Source of the DNA: Firmicutes bacterium CAG:646
Lineage (GTDB): Bacteria; Bacillota; Clostridia; Lachnospirales; Lachnospiraceae
Assembly (NCBI GenBank): GCA_000432335.1
Contig: HF995343.1
Location: 25,834-52,722 of the forward strand
Length of the DNA stretch: 26,889 bases
Direction: 5' to 3'
This document shows, piece after piece, positions 8,364 through 17,089 of the stretch (position 1 is its first letter; every line of letters begins with the position of its first letter). The notes beneath the pieces are model-generated. The model was given only the letters and a program-made list of their open reading frames with translations. It ran no database searches and was not told the origin of the DNA. The position numbers and the translations under genes were made by a program.

Positions 8364-10112
8364 ATGGAAAAGAAAGATTCAAAACAATTATATACGAAGC
8401 TGTTGTTTACTTACACAGCGGTGCTTGTCAGTGTGGTGGTGGCTCTGATGCTTTACTTTACAAACAGTATGAGGCAGGGGCGCCTGGAAAATAACCGGGA
8501 GCGGATGGAGATTATGCATGAAGAGGCAAGCGCTTATCTGGAAGAGTGCCGGAGCATTGCCGATTATCTGCATGAGGACTTATACAAGTCCAATATGGAG
8601 CTTAATGATCTGATCCACTATCTTACGGACAGTCCTGAGGCGTATCAGGAATATCGTTTGGATACGTATGCCAGTTCTTTTCGGATTGATTATAAGGGGA
8701 TGGAGGATTTTACCAACCAGGCATTTGAAGCGTATGATGCGTTGAAGCGTATTTCCTATGTGAGTTACAGCAGAGGAGATTTTGTCTACTTTAACGGGAT
8801 TCAGGATGTGATCCATAAAAGAGACGGTCAAAAGGTAGTGGAGCGGATTCGAAATAGAGATTTGGCGGAGGAGGGAGAATTTTCCTACGTGAAGGAGCTT
8901 CGAGATCCTATTACCATGGAGAGCGTGGGCGCTATGATCATTTCCTTTGAAACAGATCGAATTCAGGAAATCTGTGAGTCCTGTCCGTCGGCGGATATTT
9001 TGATGTATAATGAAAATGGAACAGCGGCGTATGATTCAGGAAAGAAAGTTCCAGTGAAGACTGTGGAGGAGAGCCGGCAGAAAGGAACGCTGGAAGATAC
9101 GCTGGACGCTTATGTTCTGGTGTCTTACTATGAAAGCGGTTATATGATCAGCTATATGGATAAGGCGGAGGCGTCCAGTCTGCCACGTCCTCTTTTGTGG
9201 ATGATTTTTGGAGTGGCTGTGACGGTGATTTTGACAGGCGCCTGTTTGGTGCGCTATTACCTGCAGAGAGTTTCTCTGCGGCTGAACCGTATTTTAGACT
9301 GTATGGACCGGGTGATGGACGGAGATCTGACAGCGCGGCTGGACGCTTCAAAAAACGGAGATGAGCTGGATGTGATTTCTCTTCAGTTCAACCAGATGTG
9401 TGAAAAACTGGATGCTCATATCCAGAAAAGCTATATGGCGGAGATTGAGCAGAAAAATGCGGAAATGGCTGCTCTACAAAGCCAGATCAATCCTCATTTT
9501 TTGTATAATACGCTGGAAGCTATTCGCATGAAGGCAATCTGTAATGGAGATCAGGAAGTGGGAAAAATGCTGTACAGTATGGCGGTGACCTTCCGCAGCC
9601 AGTTGAAAGAGGCGGATGTGATCACGCTGGCGCAGGAACTTTATTACTGTAAGAAATATATGGAACTTTTTGAGTATCGGTATCCCAGTCAGTTTCAGTC
9701 CAGTGTGGAGTGCCCTCTGGAATATATGAATGTGCCGATCATTAAGTTTGTATTACAGCCTATCATTGAAAATTATTTTATTCACGGGATTCGTCTGAGA
9801 GAGAAAAATAATTTTATTAAGATTACGGTGGAAAAACAGGGAGAAGATTTTGCGATTCTTGTGGAAGATAACGGGCAGGGGATGACCGAGGAGGAAATTC
9901 AGGAAAAGAACCGGCAGCTCAAGGAAAACAAAATGGATAAAAAGCAATCGATCGGAATTGCCAATGTAAACCGGAGAATGAAAGCGGTGTACGGCAATTC
10001 CTATGGAGTATATATGGAAAGAGCGGCTTCAGGAGGTCTTAAAGTTGTGTTAAAATTTCGGGCGGAAGGAGGAGACGAAAACGATGAAAACAGTAATGCT
10101 TGTGGAGGATGA
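8364..10112 (+). CDS. YesM-type membrane sensor histidine kinase
   Basis: This 582-residue sensor kinase is of the kind that pairs with AraC-type response regulators to control sugar uptake genes. It has a membrane helix at about residues 13-32, an extracytoplasmic sensor region to about 275, a second helix at about 277-300, a HAMP linker (RVMDGDLTARL region), and then a His_kinase domain. The phosphorylated His378 lies in INPHFLYNTLE. The ATP-binding site shows PIIENYFIHGI, VEDNGQGM and SIGIANVNRRM. The start at 8364 is preferred, because AAGGAAG stands upstream of it while the in-frame ATG at 8316 has no usable ribosome binding site and lies very near the promoter. The gene overlaps the next by 29 bp. 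Its ligand probably is the transported glycan or its bound lipoprotein; this is inference. Confidence 0.93.
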   Translation: MEKKDSKQLYTKLLFTYTAVLVSVVVALMLYFTNSMRQGRLENNRERMEIMHEEASAYLEECRSIADYLHEDLYKSNMELNDLIHYLTDSPEAYQEYRLDTYASSFRIDYKGMEDFTNQAFEAYDALKRISYVSYSRGDFVYFNGIQDVIHKRDGQKVVERIRNRDLAEEGEFSYVKELRDPITMESVGAMIISFETDRIQEICESCPSADILMYNENGTAAYDSGKKVPVKTVEESRQKGTLEDTLDAYVLVSYYESGYMISYMDKAEASSLPRPLLWMIFGVAVTVILTGACLVRYYLQRVSLRLNRILDCMDRVMDGDLTARLDASKNGDELDVISLQFNQMCEKLDAHIQKSYMAEIEQKNAEMAALQSQINPHFLYNTLEAIRMKAICNGDQEVGKMLYSMAVTFRSQLKEADVITLAQELYYCKKYMELFEYRYPSQFQSSVECPLEYMNVPIIKFVLQPIIENYFIHGIRLREKNNFIKITVEKQGEDFAILVEDNGQGMTEEEIQEKNRQLKENKMDKKQSIGIANVNRRMKAVYGNSYGVYMERAASGGLKVVLKFRAEGGDENDENSNACGG

Positions 10113-11601
10113 GGAATTAATTCTTATGGGAATTAAAAGTATTGTGGACTGGGACAGACTTGGACTGGAACTGGTTCATATGGCTCATGACGGGCTGGAA
10201 GCATTGAAGCTGTGGGAAGAAAGACCGGTGGATATTATCGTTTCGGATATTGATATGCCGGGGATGAATGGGCTGGAGCTTTTGAAGGAGATACGAAAGC
10301 GGGATGATAGAGTACGGTGTATCATTCTGACAGGGTATGATCGGTTTGAATACGCCCAGAAAGCGATCAGCCTGGATATCGAAAACTATATTTTAAAACC
10401 GATTGATGAAGAAGAATTGGAAAAACAGTTGATTTTGGCAACGAAAAAGCTGGAGGAATTGGAAAAACAAAAGATTATGTATATTGATGAAAAGACGGAC
10501 TGGATGCAGTTTTTGTCTGGAAGAACAAAAGAGGAAGAATATGCATACTATCAGGAAACTCTGAAATTGCCCGAGAAAAAAGGGACATACCGGGCGGCGG
10601 TGATGAAATGGACTACGGAGAGCGTAAAAGAAAAACGGATTACCGATATGATTCTGGCGGTTCACGGAGAAAGACAGGAACTTCGGATGGTATTGCTTTT
10701 ACCGGATTGTCTGCTGCTTTTACTGGAAGACAGTGAAAATTCCGGTGAGGTGAGGGAGTATTTCCAGAACCTTCAGGATGAGATCGAGAGCCGCTTTGAT
10801 ATTCTGACTTTTATCAGTATCAGTCCTGTATTTCGGGATTACCGAAAACTGCCGGACAGCTATCGGGAGGCGATGAAGCTCCAAAAATATCTGCTGGTGG
10901 ACGGTTACGGAAGCTGTGTGGATGAGGAACATATTCAGGATCGAAAGAGCGAGGATATCGTGATTGATCGGGAACTTCTGCAGAAAATGATTCTGAAAAA
11001 AGAAAATGAAGGTGTTTTCGGCTATATTGAGGATCTTTTTATCAATAATCTGAAACGGGGAGTTTCCGTGGAATCCCTGTATCAGATGGCGGTTCACATT
11101 GCCATGTTTCTTCAGGAAATCAAAAAAGAATACAAATTGGAAAATACGGGAAAACTTCACGACCTTCCCGATCTTCTGGATACGATCTATCAGGCAGACG
11201 ATATTTTCGGGATCAAGGCATTGTTTATTTCTGAGGTGAACGGGATTATCCAGTGCCTTCATGAAGAAAAATTACAGTATACTCCGGTGGTACGGCAGAT
11301 TATGGAAGAGGTGGATAAAAATTATCAGGAAGATATGAACCTGAAAACACTGGCGTATAAGTATCATATGAATGCGTCGTATCTGGGTCAGATCTTTCAG
11401 AAAGAGGTAGGGTGTTCTTTTACTCAGTACCTTAGCGGCAAGAAAATTGAGATGGCAAAAGAGCTCATCCTTACCACGAATATGAAGATTAATGATATTG
11501 CAAAAGAAGTGGGATATCCCGATACCAGTTACTTTTATCGGAAATTTAAACAGAGGTATGGGGTTGCTCCGGCATCGCTGCGGGAGATGAAGAAGTATTA
11601 A
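10084..11601 (+). CDS. YesN-type response regulator with AraC DNA-binding domain
   Basis: This cytoplasmic transcription regulator of 505 residues is the partner of the preceding kinase. The receiver domain (residues 1 to about 120) holds the acidic pocket Glu8-Asp9, the phospho-acceptor Asp55 in VSDIDMPGMNG, Thr83 and Lys105 (LKPID). The middle region (about 125-400) is variable. The C-terminal about 100 residues carry two AraC-type helix-turn-helix units (TLAYKYHMNASYLGQIF and INDIAKEVGYPDTSYFYRKF). It starts within the end of the kinase gene behind GGAGGAG. Regulators of this family usually activate the adjacent SBP/permease operon, here starting at 11930. Confidence 0.95.
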   Translation: MKTVMLVEDEELILMGIKSIVDWDRLGLELVHMAHDGLEALKLWEERPVDIIVSDIDMPGMNGLELLKEIRKRDDRVRCIILTGYDRFEYAQKAISLDIENYILKPIDEEELEKQLILATKKLEELEKQKIMYIDEKTDWMQFLSGRTKEEEYAYYQETLKLPEKKGTYRAAVMKWTTESVKEKRITDMILAVHGERQELRMVLLLPDCLLLLLEDSENSGEVREYFQNLQDEIESRFDILTFISISPVFRDYRKLPDSYREAMKLQKYLLVDGYGSCVDEEHIQDRKSEDIVIDRELLQKMILKKENEGVFGYIEDLFINNLKRGVSVESLYQMAVHIAMFLQEIKKEYKLENTGKLHDLPDLLDTIYQADDIFGIKALFISEVNGIIQCLHEEKLQYTPVVRQIMEEVDKNYQEDMNLKTLAYKYHMNASYLGQIFQKEVGCSFTQYLSGKKIEMAKELILTTNMKINDIAKEVGYPDTSYFYRKFKQRYGVAPASLREMKKY

Positions 11602-11752
11602 AAAGCTGTTGTATTTGAGGTTTTGACATAAGATTTATTCTTTTTAAACTCAGCCTGCGCTCACTTTGAGCCTGTAGTCTCAAAGATGTGCTCGGCAAAT
11701 TCGTTTAAAAAGAATAAATCTTACAACAAAAATCAAAGTACAGCAGTTTTTT
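11601..11752. repeat. Large imperfect palindromic element with nested hairpin
   Basis: Arms of 21 bp at 11629-11649 and 11703-11723 are perfect inverted copies. Outside them the pairing goes on with mismatches to about 11601 and 11752 (AAAAGCTGTTGTA on the left against TACAGCAGTTTTTT on the right). Inside, CTTTGAG (11664-11670) and CTCAAAG (11679-11685) form a smaller perfect stem. The whole would fold into one hairpin of about 150 nt ending in a run of T, so it can also terminate the kinase/regulator transcript. The size and nested design resemble a MITE or other dispersed palindromic repeat. The rest of this 328-bp gene-free stretch (11753-11890) shows no gene; it has a GGCTGG repeat and no RNA family I recognise. 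Confidence 0.75.
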
Positions 11753-11892
11753 TGTGAGCCGCGCAGTACAGCCGGGATTGTTTTGCTCCTGTGAAGAGGT
11801 AGAGGCTGGAAGGGTTGGCTGGGATTTTTACAGGTTACTAGAATTTGTACAAGGAATCTAAAGATTTTCAAATTTTATAAAAGTTTAAGAAA

Positions 11893-11901
11893 TGTTATAG
11901 T
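11893..11901 (+). promoter_or_regulatory. Promoter of the first solute-binding protein gene
   Basis: TGTTATAGT at 11893-11901 is an extended -10 (TATAGT). The region 17 bp upstream (TTTTAT, 11873-11878) is a poor -35, fitting a promoter that needs an activator such as the YesN-type protein. No clear activator repeat was found. Confidence 0.45.
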
Positions 11902-11929
11902 AATTTTGCACAAAGAGAAAGAGGTTATG

Positions 11930-13411
11930 ATGAGAATGTTAAAAAAGTTTCTGAGTTTAATCATCGTTTGTGTGCTGCTGATGAGCATGTTTACCGCATG
12001 TTCGGGGCAGGAAGTAAAAGAAGAAGAGAAAAAAGAGCTTATCAGGCTCACCTGGTATCAGATCGGAGAAAAGCAGAAGGATGCCGATCGGGTGCTGGAA
12101 AAGGTAAATGCGTATATTGGTGAGAAGATTGGTGTGGAGCTTACGATCCGTTATGTGGGATGGGGAGACTACAATGAAAAAATGCAGGCGGTAATCAATA
12201 CCGGCGATCAGTGGGATCTCTGCTTTACCAGTTCCTGGGCGAATGATTTTATGCAGAATGCCAACAAAGGCGTCTATCTGGCGCTGGACGATCTGATCCG
12301 GGATACGGAAATGTATCAAAATATTGATCCGCGCTTCTGGGAGGCAGCTACCGTAAAGGGAAATATTTACGGAGTGCCCAGTGAAAAAGAAATCACAAAT
12401 ATGCCGATGTGGGTGTTTACAAAAGAATATGTGGATAAATATAACATTCCTTATGAAACATTGCACAGTCTGGAAGATCTGGAACCGTGGCTTCAGCTGA
12501 TTGCTGAGAAAGAACCGGATGTGGTTCCTCTGTATGCCACAAAGGATTATTCTGCGCCGGTTTACATGGATCTGATTCAAGACCCGGTGGGGATTGAATA
12601 CAGCGACGGATCTCTGGCTGTAAAAAATATCTTCGAGACAGAAAAGATGCAGAAAACTTTAAAAACTATGAGAAAGTATTACGAGGCCGGATATGTGAAT
12701 GCAGATGCGGCTTCTGCGTCTGATGATGACTCTGTCAAACGGTTTGTGACCAAAGGAGACGGTCAGCCTTATGCGGAAGTAACCTGGGGAAAGGATCTGG
12801 GCTACGAAGTGGTAACCTCTCCGATCATGGAAGCAAGTATCACCAATGCTTCTGCTCAGGGAGCGCTCACCGCAGTCAATGCAGAGAGTAAACATCCCGA
12901 AAAAGCAGTAGAACTTCTGAATCTTATCAACACAGATCTGTATCTGAGAAATCTTCTGAATTATGGAATTGAAGGCGAACACTGGGAAAAAGTAGAAGCG
13001 CCCGAAGAGGAGCTTCAAGCGGCAAAAGGGAAACCTTATGTGTATGAGTACCGTGTGCGGCTGACAGAAAAATCTTCAGAGTATTCAGTTCCCTACTGGG
13101 TGCAGGGGGGACTGTTTAACACGTATGTGCTGGAGAATGAGCCGGTGGATAAATGGGCTACATTCAAACAGTTTAATGATACAGCCAGCGAGGCAGCATC
13201 CTTTGGATTTGACTTCGATCTGGAGCCTGTGAGCGCACAGGTATCCGCTTTTCGCAGTATTCTGGATGAATATGGAAAAGCGCTTTACACAGGCAGCGTC
13301 GATCCTGACAAATATCTTCCTCAGCTTTTGAAAAAATTAAAAGGCGCCGGTGTGGAAGAGGTGGAAAAAGAGATGGAACGACAGGCAGCTTTGTGGAAAA
13401 AAGAAAAGTAG
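11930..13411 (+). CDS. ABC transporter solute-binding lipoprotein 1 (LplA-like)
   Basis: This extracellular sugar-binding protein of 493 residues is tethered by a lipid. Signal features are KK after the start, a hydrophobic stretch of residues 7-21, and FTAC with Cys24 as the lipidated residue. The body has a family-1 binding-protein N-lobe (LIRLTWYQIGEKQKDADRV, IGVELTIRYVGWGDYNEKM) and a C-terminal region like DUF3502 of LplA/LipO proteins. The start at 11930 is preferred, because AAAGAGG lies 5 nt upstream; ATG 11927 and a TTG at 11906 are alternatives. Its codons are less biased than those of the second binding protein at 15518, with which it is clearly paralogous. It leads the transporter operon and probably feeds the permeases downstream. 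Confidence 0.92.
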   Translation: MRMLKKFLSLIIVCVLLMSMFTACSGQEVKEEEKKELIRLTWYQIGEKQKDADRVLEKVNAYIGEKIGVELTIRYVGWGDYNEKMQAVINTGDQWDLCFTSSWANDFMQNANKGVYLALDDLIRDTEMYQNIDPRFWEAATVKGNIYGVPSEKEITNMPMWVFTKEYVDKYNIPYETLHSLEDLEPWLQLIAEKEPDVVPLYATKDYSAPVYMDLIQDPVGIEYSDGSLAVKNIFETEKMQKTLKTMRKYYEAGYVNADAASASDDDSVKRFVTKGDGQPYAEVTWGKDLGYEVVTSPIMEASITNASAQGALTAVNAESKHPEKAVELLNLINTDLYLRNLLNYGIEGEHWEKVEAPEEELQAAKGKPYVYEYRVRLTEKSSEYSVPYWVQGGLFNTYVLENEPVDKWATFKQFNDTASEAASFGFDFDLEPVSAQVSAFRSILDEYGKALYTGSVDPDKYLPQLLKKLKGAGVEEVEKEMERQAALWKKEK

Positions 13412-13441
13412 CCCCGTACAAAAAGCAGACGGCGGCAAGAA

Positions 13442-13463
13442 AGAAGATCGGTATACATCTTCT
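13442..13463 (+). other. Small intercistronic hairpin
   Basis: AGAAGAT (13442-13448) and ATCTTCT (13457-13463) form a perfect 7-bp stem with an 8-base loop in the 124-bp gap between binding protein and first permease. There is no T-run, so it is not a terminator. It might mark an mRNA processing or stability site. Confidence 0.4.
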
Positions 13464-13535
13464 GCTGGAGATGGGTGAAATAGCCATTCTACAGGGAAGA
13501 AGTTACGGATAGATTCATAATACAAAAGGGAGGTC

Positions 13536-14516
13536 ATGAAAAAAATGCGAACAAAAAAGACATCGGTATCACCGGTGAAGGCACGTAAGAAAAGATGGAC
13601 AAAAGACGATACGGAATTGACGCTGTTATCTGTTCCAACCCTGATCTGGTACTTTATTTTCTGTTATTTGCCAATGTTTGGTGTTGTAATTGCATTTAAA
13701 AATTACAAACTGTCACCGGGTGGTCATGGATTCTTGTACAACTTGTTCCATAGCGAATGGGCAGGATTTAGTAACTTTGATTTTTTCTTCTCATCCAATG
13801 CGTTCAATATGCTGCTGCGTAATACAATTCTTTACAATATAGTATTTATTATCATCAGTGCGTCAGTTGCGGTAGGCGGAGCGTTGATGCTGAGCAGTAT
13901 GATTAATCAGAAAGGCTCTAAGATTTATCAGACGATGATGTTCCTGCCATACTTTATGTCCTGGGTAGTAGTAAGCTATTTTGTATACGCTCTGCTCACC
14001 CCGGAAAAAGGTTATTTGAATGGTATGATCACTGCGCTGGGAGGAGATCCCGTCATGTGGTATCAGGAGGCGAAATACTGGCCGTTTATCCTGGTTCTTC
14101 TGAATACCTGGAAGGGTATGGGATACGGTATGGTTATGTACCTGGCAAGTATTACCGGTATTGATCCGTCTCTGTATGAAGCGGCAGTTATGGACGGCGC
14201 TACCAAGAGACAGCAGATGATCCATATTACACTTCCGGGAATCAAACCAGTATTCGTTATGATGTTGATCCTTGACTGTGGTAAGATCTTTAACTCTGAT
14301 TTCGGTCTGTTCTATCAGGTAACGGGAGGAATTCCTGCATCCTTGTATGAGACCGTATCTACCTTTGATACTTATGTCTATAATGCGATCCAGTCTTCTG
14401 CGCCGATCGGACAGACAGCAGCGGCCTCCTTCTTCCAGGCAATCTGTAGTTGTGGAACCATTCTGCTGGCAAACTGGGTAGTAAGTAAAATTGATAATGA
14501 AAATAGAATTATTTAA
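13536..14516 (+). CDS. Sugar ABC transporter permease, LplB type
   Basis: This membrane permease of 326 residues is one half of the translocation channel. After a basic cytoplasmic N-terminus (MKKMRTKKTSV...KKRWTKDD) come about six membrane helices, beginning with LTLLSVPTLIWYFIFCYLP. The ATPase-docking EAA loop reads YEAAVMDGATKRQQMIHITLPGIKP. The ribosome binding site GGGAGG is only 2 nt from the ATG at 13536 and 11 nt from a second in-frame ATG at 13545, so the first three residues are uncertain. It pairs with the permease 17 bp downstream. No ATPase gene is nearby. Confidence 0.95.
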   Translation: MKKMRTKKTSVSPVKARKKRWTKDDTELTLLSVPTLIWYFIFCYLPMFGVVIAFKNYKLSPGGHGFLYNLFHSEWAGFSNFDFFFSSNAFNMLLRNTILYNIVFIIISASVAVGGALMLSSMINQKGSKIYQTMMFLPYFMSWVVVSYFVYALLTPEKGYLNGMITALGGDPVMWYQEAKYWPFILVLLNTWKGMGYGMVMYLASITGIDPSLYEAAVMDGATKRQQMIHITLPGIKPVFVMMLILDCGKIFNSDFGLFYQVTGGIPASLYETVSTFDTYVYNAIQSSAPIGQTAAASFFQAICSCGTILLANWVVSKIDNENRII

Positions 14517-14533
14517 GGAAAGGAGCGAACAAA

Positions 14534-15454
14534 GTGAGTAAAGAAAATATGAAAAAAGTATCATCTTTGAATCAGATTAAAAAATCAACAAATATTATAT
14601 TTAACATCATTTTTCTGATTCTGGGTCTGATGTGCGTACTCCCTCTGGTGTTTGTTTTCTCCATTTCCATTACCAGTGAACAGGCGCTGCAGGCAGGCGG
14701 TTATCATATTATTCCTCAGGAATTTTCCAATGCGGCATATATGTTCCTGTGGAATGAGCGTGGAACGATTCTTCGAGCATTCTTTATGTCAGTGCTTATT
14801 GCAGTGATCGGTACAGTTATTGCCGTGTGTCTGACTACGACTATGGGTTATGTGGCATCCAGAAGAAACTTTAAACTGAAGAAGCTGTATACATGGATCA
14901 TCTTCATTCCGATGGTATTTAACGGCGGTATGTTGGCATCCTATGTGGTAGTAAACAATATCCTGAATCTGAGAGATACTATTTGGGCAGTTATCCTGCC
15001 GCTGGCATGTTCTTCGTTCAGCGTTACCATTTGCCGTACTTTCTTTAGAACAACAGTACCGGACGCTTTGATTGAAGCAGCAAAGATCGATGGAGCCGGA
15101 CAGTTCAGAATCTGGTCTGGTATCGTACTTCCGATTTCCAAACCGGTTATGGCTACCATTGGTATGTTCGCAGCATTCGGATACTGGAATGACTGGTTCC
15201 AGTCTTCTCTGTACATTTCCGATAAGAACCTGTACACCTTGCAGGCATTTCTGAATAACATTCAGAAAAATATCGAGTATCTGGCAAATAACCCTTACGG
15301 TGGTCTGTCCATGCAGGAATACAAGTTGAGTATGCCGACGGAGTCTGTTCGAATGGCGATTGCGATTGTTATTATTGTACCGATCGCACTGACCTATCCA
15401 TTCTTCCAGAAATATTTTATTTCCGGTTTGACGATCGGTTCCGTAAAAGAGTAA
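14534..15454 (+). CDS. Sugar ABC transporter permease, LplC/MalG type
   Basis: This second channel subunit has 306 residues and six predicted helices. It starts with GTG at 14534, supported by AAAGGAG 8 nt upstream. The EAA loop is IEAAKIDGAGQFRIWSGIVLPISKP in two parts, and the C-terminal end FISGLTIGSVKE is typical of the type. Together with the preceding permease and a shared ATPase encoded elsewhere it would make the importer. Like its partner it uses codons of strongly expressed genes. Confidence 0.95.
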   Translation: MSKENMKKVSSLNQIKKSTNIIFNIIFLILGLMCVLPLVFVFSISITSEQALQAGGYHIIPQEFSNAAYMFLWNERGTILRAFFMSVLIAVIGTVIAVCLTTTMGYVASRRNFKLKKLYTWIIFIPMVFNGGMLASYVVVNNILNLRDTIWAVILPLACSSFSVTICRTFFRTTVPDALIEAAKIDGAGQFRIWSGIVLPISKPVMATIGMFAAFGYWNDWFQSSLYISDKNLYTLQAFLNNIQKNIEYLANNPYGGLSMQEYKLSMPTESVRMAIAIVIIVPIALTYPFFQKYFISGLTIGSVKE

Positions 15455-15464
15455 GACACTTGCC

Positions 15465-15482
15465 CCGGGGAATTTTCCCCGG
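15465..15482 (+). other. GC-rich intercistronic hairpin before the second binding protein
   Basis: CCGGGG (15465-15470), loop AATTTT, CCCCGG (15477-15482) is a compact stem that can extend by one A-T pair. No T-run follows, so it is likely not a full terminator. A stable stem just upstream of a binding-protein gene could protect that part of the mRNA and raise its yield over the permeases. Confidence 0.6.
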
Positions 15483-15517
15483 AGGTTAAAGTATATAGTA
15501 AAAAACAGGAGGACGCT

Positions 15518-16981
15518 ATGAAATTAAGAAAAATTACAGCACTGGGTCTGGCAGCTGTTATGACTGCCGGAATGCTCACCGGATGCGGCGGCGGAGAAAG
15601 CAAAGATTCTGCTGCAAAAAATGAGAGCGGAGATGAAATCGTAAATCTGAAATGGGTGCTCATCGGTAGTGGTATGCCGGACAATTATGACACCTGGATC
15701 AAAAATGTAAACGATTATGTAGGCGAAAAGATTGGAGTCAATGTAGATATAGAAGTGATTCCGTGGGGCGACTGGGATAAGAGAAGAAATATCATCATCA
15801 GTACCAACGAGCCATACGATATTATTTTCGGTAACGGAAATAACTACCTGGCAGATATCAAACTGGGCGCCTACGTGGATATCACAGAGATGATCGACGA
15901 GCAGATGCCGGAATTCAAAGAGCTGATGCCAGAAAAATATTGGGATGCTGTAAAAGTAGATGACAGAATCTACGGTATTCCTTCTTACAAAGACAGTTCT
16001 ATTTCCAACTATGCAATCTGGGATAAAGAGCTGGTAGAAAAATACGATATCGATTATCAGAACCTGACAAATCTGGAAGATCTGACACCTGTATTCGAAG
16101 AATTGAAAGCTGGAGAAAATGATTATCCGGTATACGTAAAAAATGACGGTATTTATTCCATCTTCGATCCATACGATCAGATCGGTGGCGGTACTCAGAT
16201 CATGGGTGTAAGATACGATGATGCAGAAGGAAAAGTATGCTTTACTCTGGAAGAACCGGAAATCGTGTCTGCTCTGGAAACCATTCATGAATGGTATGAG
16301 AAAGGAATCATTAACCCGGATGCAGCTACGCTGTCTGAAGCTCGTGTATACAATATGTGGCGTATCGCTCAGGGATGGGAGTCTGCCGGAAAAACATCCT
16401 GGGGTCCACAGATGGGTAAAGAAGTTGTTGTTCAGAAACTGGGCGACACCATTCTGTCCAACGAGACTGTACGCGGTGGTATGAATATGATCTCTGCAAA
16501 CAGCAAATATCCGGAAAAATGTCTGGAATTCCTGAATCTGGTAAATATGGATACAAAACTTCGTGATATGTTCTACTACGGAGAAGAAGGCGTAAACTTC
16601 GAGTATGTAGATGTAGACGGAAAACAGATGGTACACAAAATCAACGAAGAATGGCCGATGGCTGGTTATACCCAGGGTACTTTCTTTACTGTAACTCCTG
16701 TTGAGACAGATACAGAAGGACAGTGGGATGAGATCAAAGCTCTGAACGAAGCAGCAGTACCTTCCGTAATGCTTGGATTTAACCTTGATACAACAGAGAT
16801 TGATACTCAGCTGGCAAACTGCCGTGAGATCTGGCTGCGTTACCGCAGTGAGGTTATGACAGGCGTACAGGATCCGAAGGAAATCATTCCAAAGATCAAA
16901 GAAGAACTGATGAACGCAGGATTCCAGGATGTACTGGATGCTGCACAGGCTCAGGTAGATGAGTTCCTGGCATCTAAATAA
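15518..16981 (+). CDS. ABC transporter solute-binding lipoprotein 2 (LplA-like, DUF3502 type)
   Basis: This lipid-anchored extracellular sugar-binding protein has 487 residues. The signal runs from MKLRKI to MLTGC with Cys23 lipidated, followed by a Gly/Ser/Lys linker. The N-lobe (VNLKWVLIGSGMPDNYDTW, IEVIPWGDWDKRRNIIIS) and C-terminal region parallel those of the binding protein at 11930, so the two are paralogues, but they differ over most positions. AGGAGG stands 7 nt before the ATG. Arginine codons are nearly only AGA, CGT and CGC, a sign of high expression. It closes the transporter operon: a strong stem-loop follows. Confidence 0.95.
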   Translation: MKLRKITALGLAAVMTAGMLTGCGGGESKDSAAKNESGDEIVNLKWVLIGSGMPDNYDTWIKNVNDYVGEKIGVNVDIEVIPWGDWDKRRNIIISTNEPYDIIFGNGNNYLADIKLGAYVDITEMIDEQMPEFKELMPEKYWDAVKVDDRIYGIPSYKDSSISNYAIWDKELVEKYDIDYQNLTNLEDLTPVFEELKAGENDYPVYVKNDGIYSIFDPYDQIGGGTQIMGVRYDDAEGKVCFTLEEPEIVSALETIHEWYEKGIINPDAATLSEARVYNMWRIAQGWESAGKTSWGPQMGKEVVVQKLGDTILSNETVRGGMNMISANSKYPEKCLEFLNLVNMDTKLRDMFYYGEEGVNFEYVDVDGKQMVHKINEEWPMAGYTQGTFFTVTPVETDTEGQWDEIKALNEAAVPSVMLGFNLDTTEIDTQLANCREIWLRYRSEVMTGVQDPKEIIPKIKEELMNAGFQDVLDAAQAQVDEFLASK

Positions 16982-17007
16982 AATGTAAAACGACTCTGAC
17001 ATGTGAA

Positions 17008-17064
17008 AAAGAGAAGCCGATGCAAACAGAAAAAGTATGATACTTGTTTTGCATCGGCTTTTCT
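17008..17064 (+). terminator. Stem-loop terminator or attenuator between binding protein and GH42-like gene
   Basis: AAGCCGATGCAAA (17014-17026) and TTTGCATCGGCTT (17048-17060) form a perfect 13-bp stem, with further imperfect pairing outside and a small internal stem AAGTAT/ATACTT. TTCT follows. The T-run is short, so some readthrough into the gene at 17090 is likely; no other promoter is evident between them. Confidence 0.7.
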
Positions 17065-17089
17065 GTCGATAAGGAAAGGAAAAATACGG

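Noticed and set aside
16984..17000. CcpA (cre)-like sequence TGTAAAACGACTCTGAC
   Set aside because: It has several mismatches to the cre consensus and lies after a stop codon, away from a promoter.
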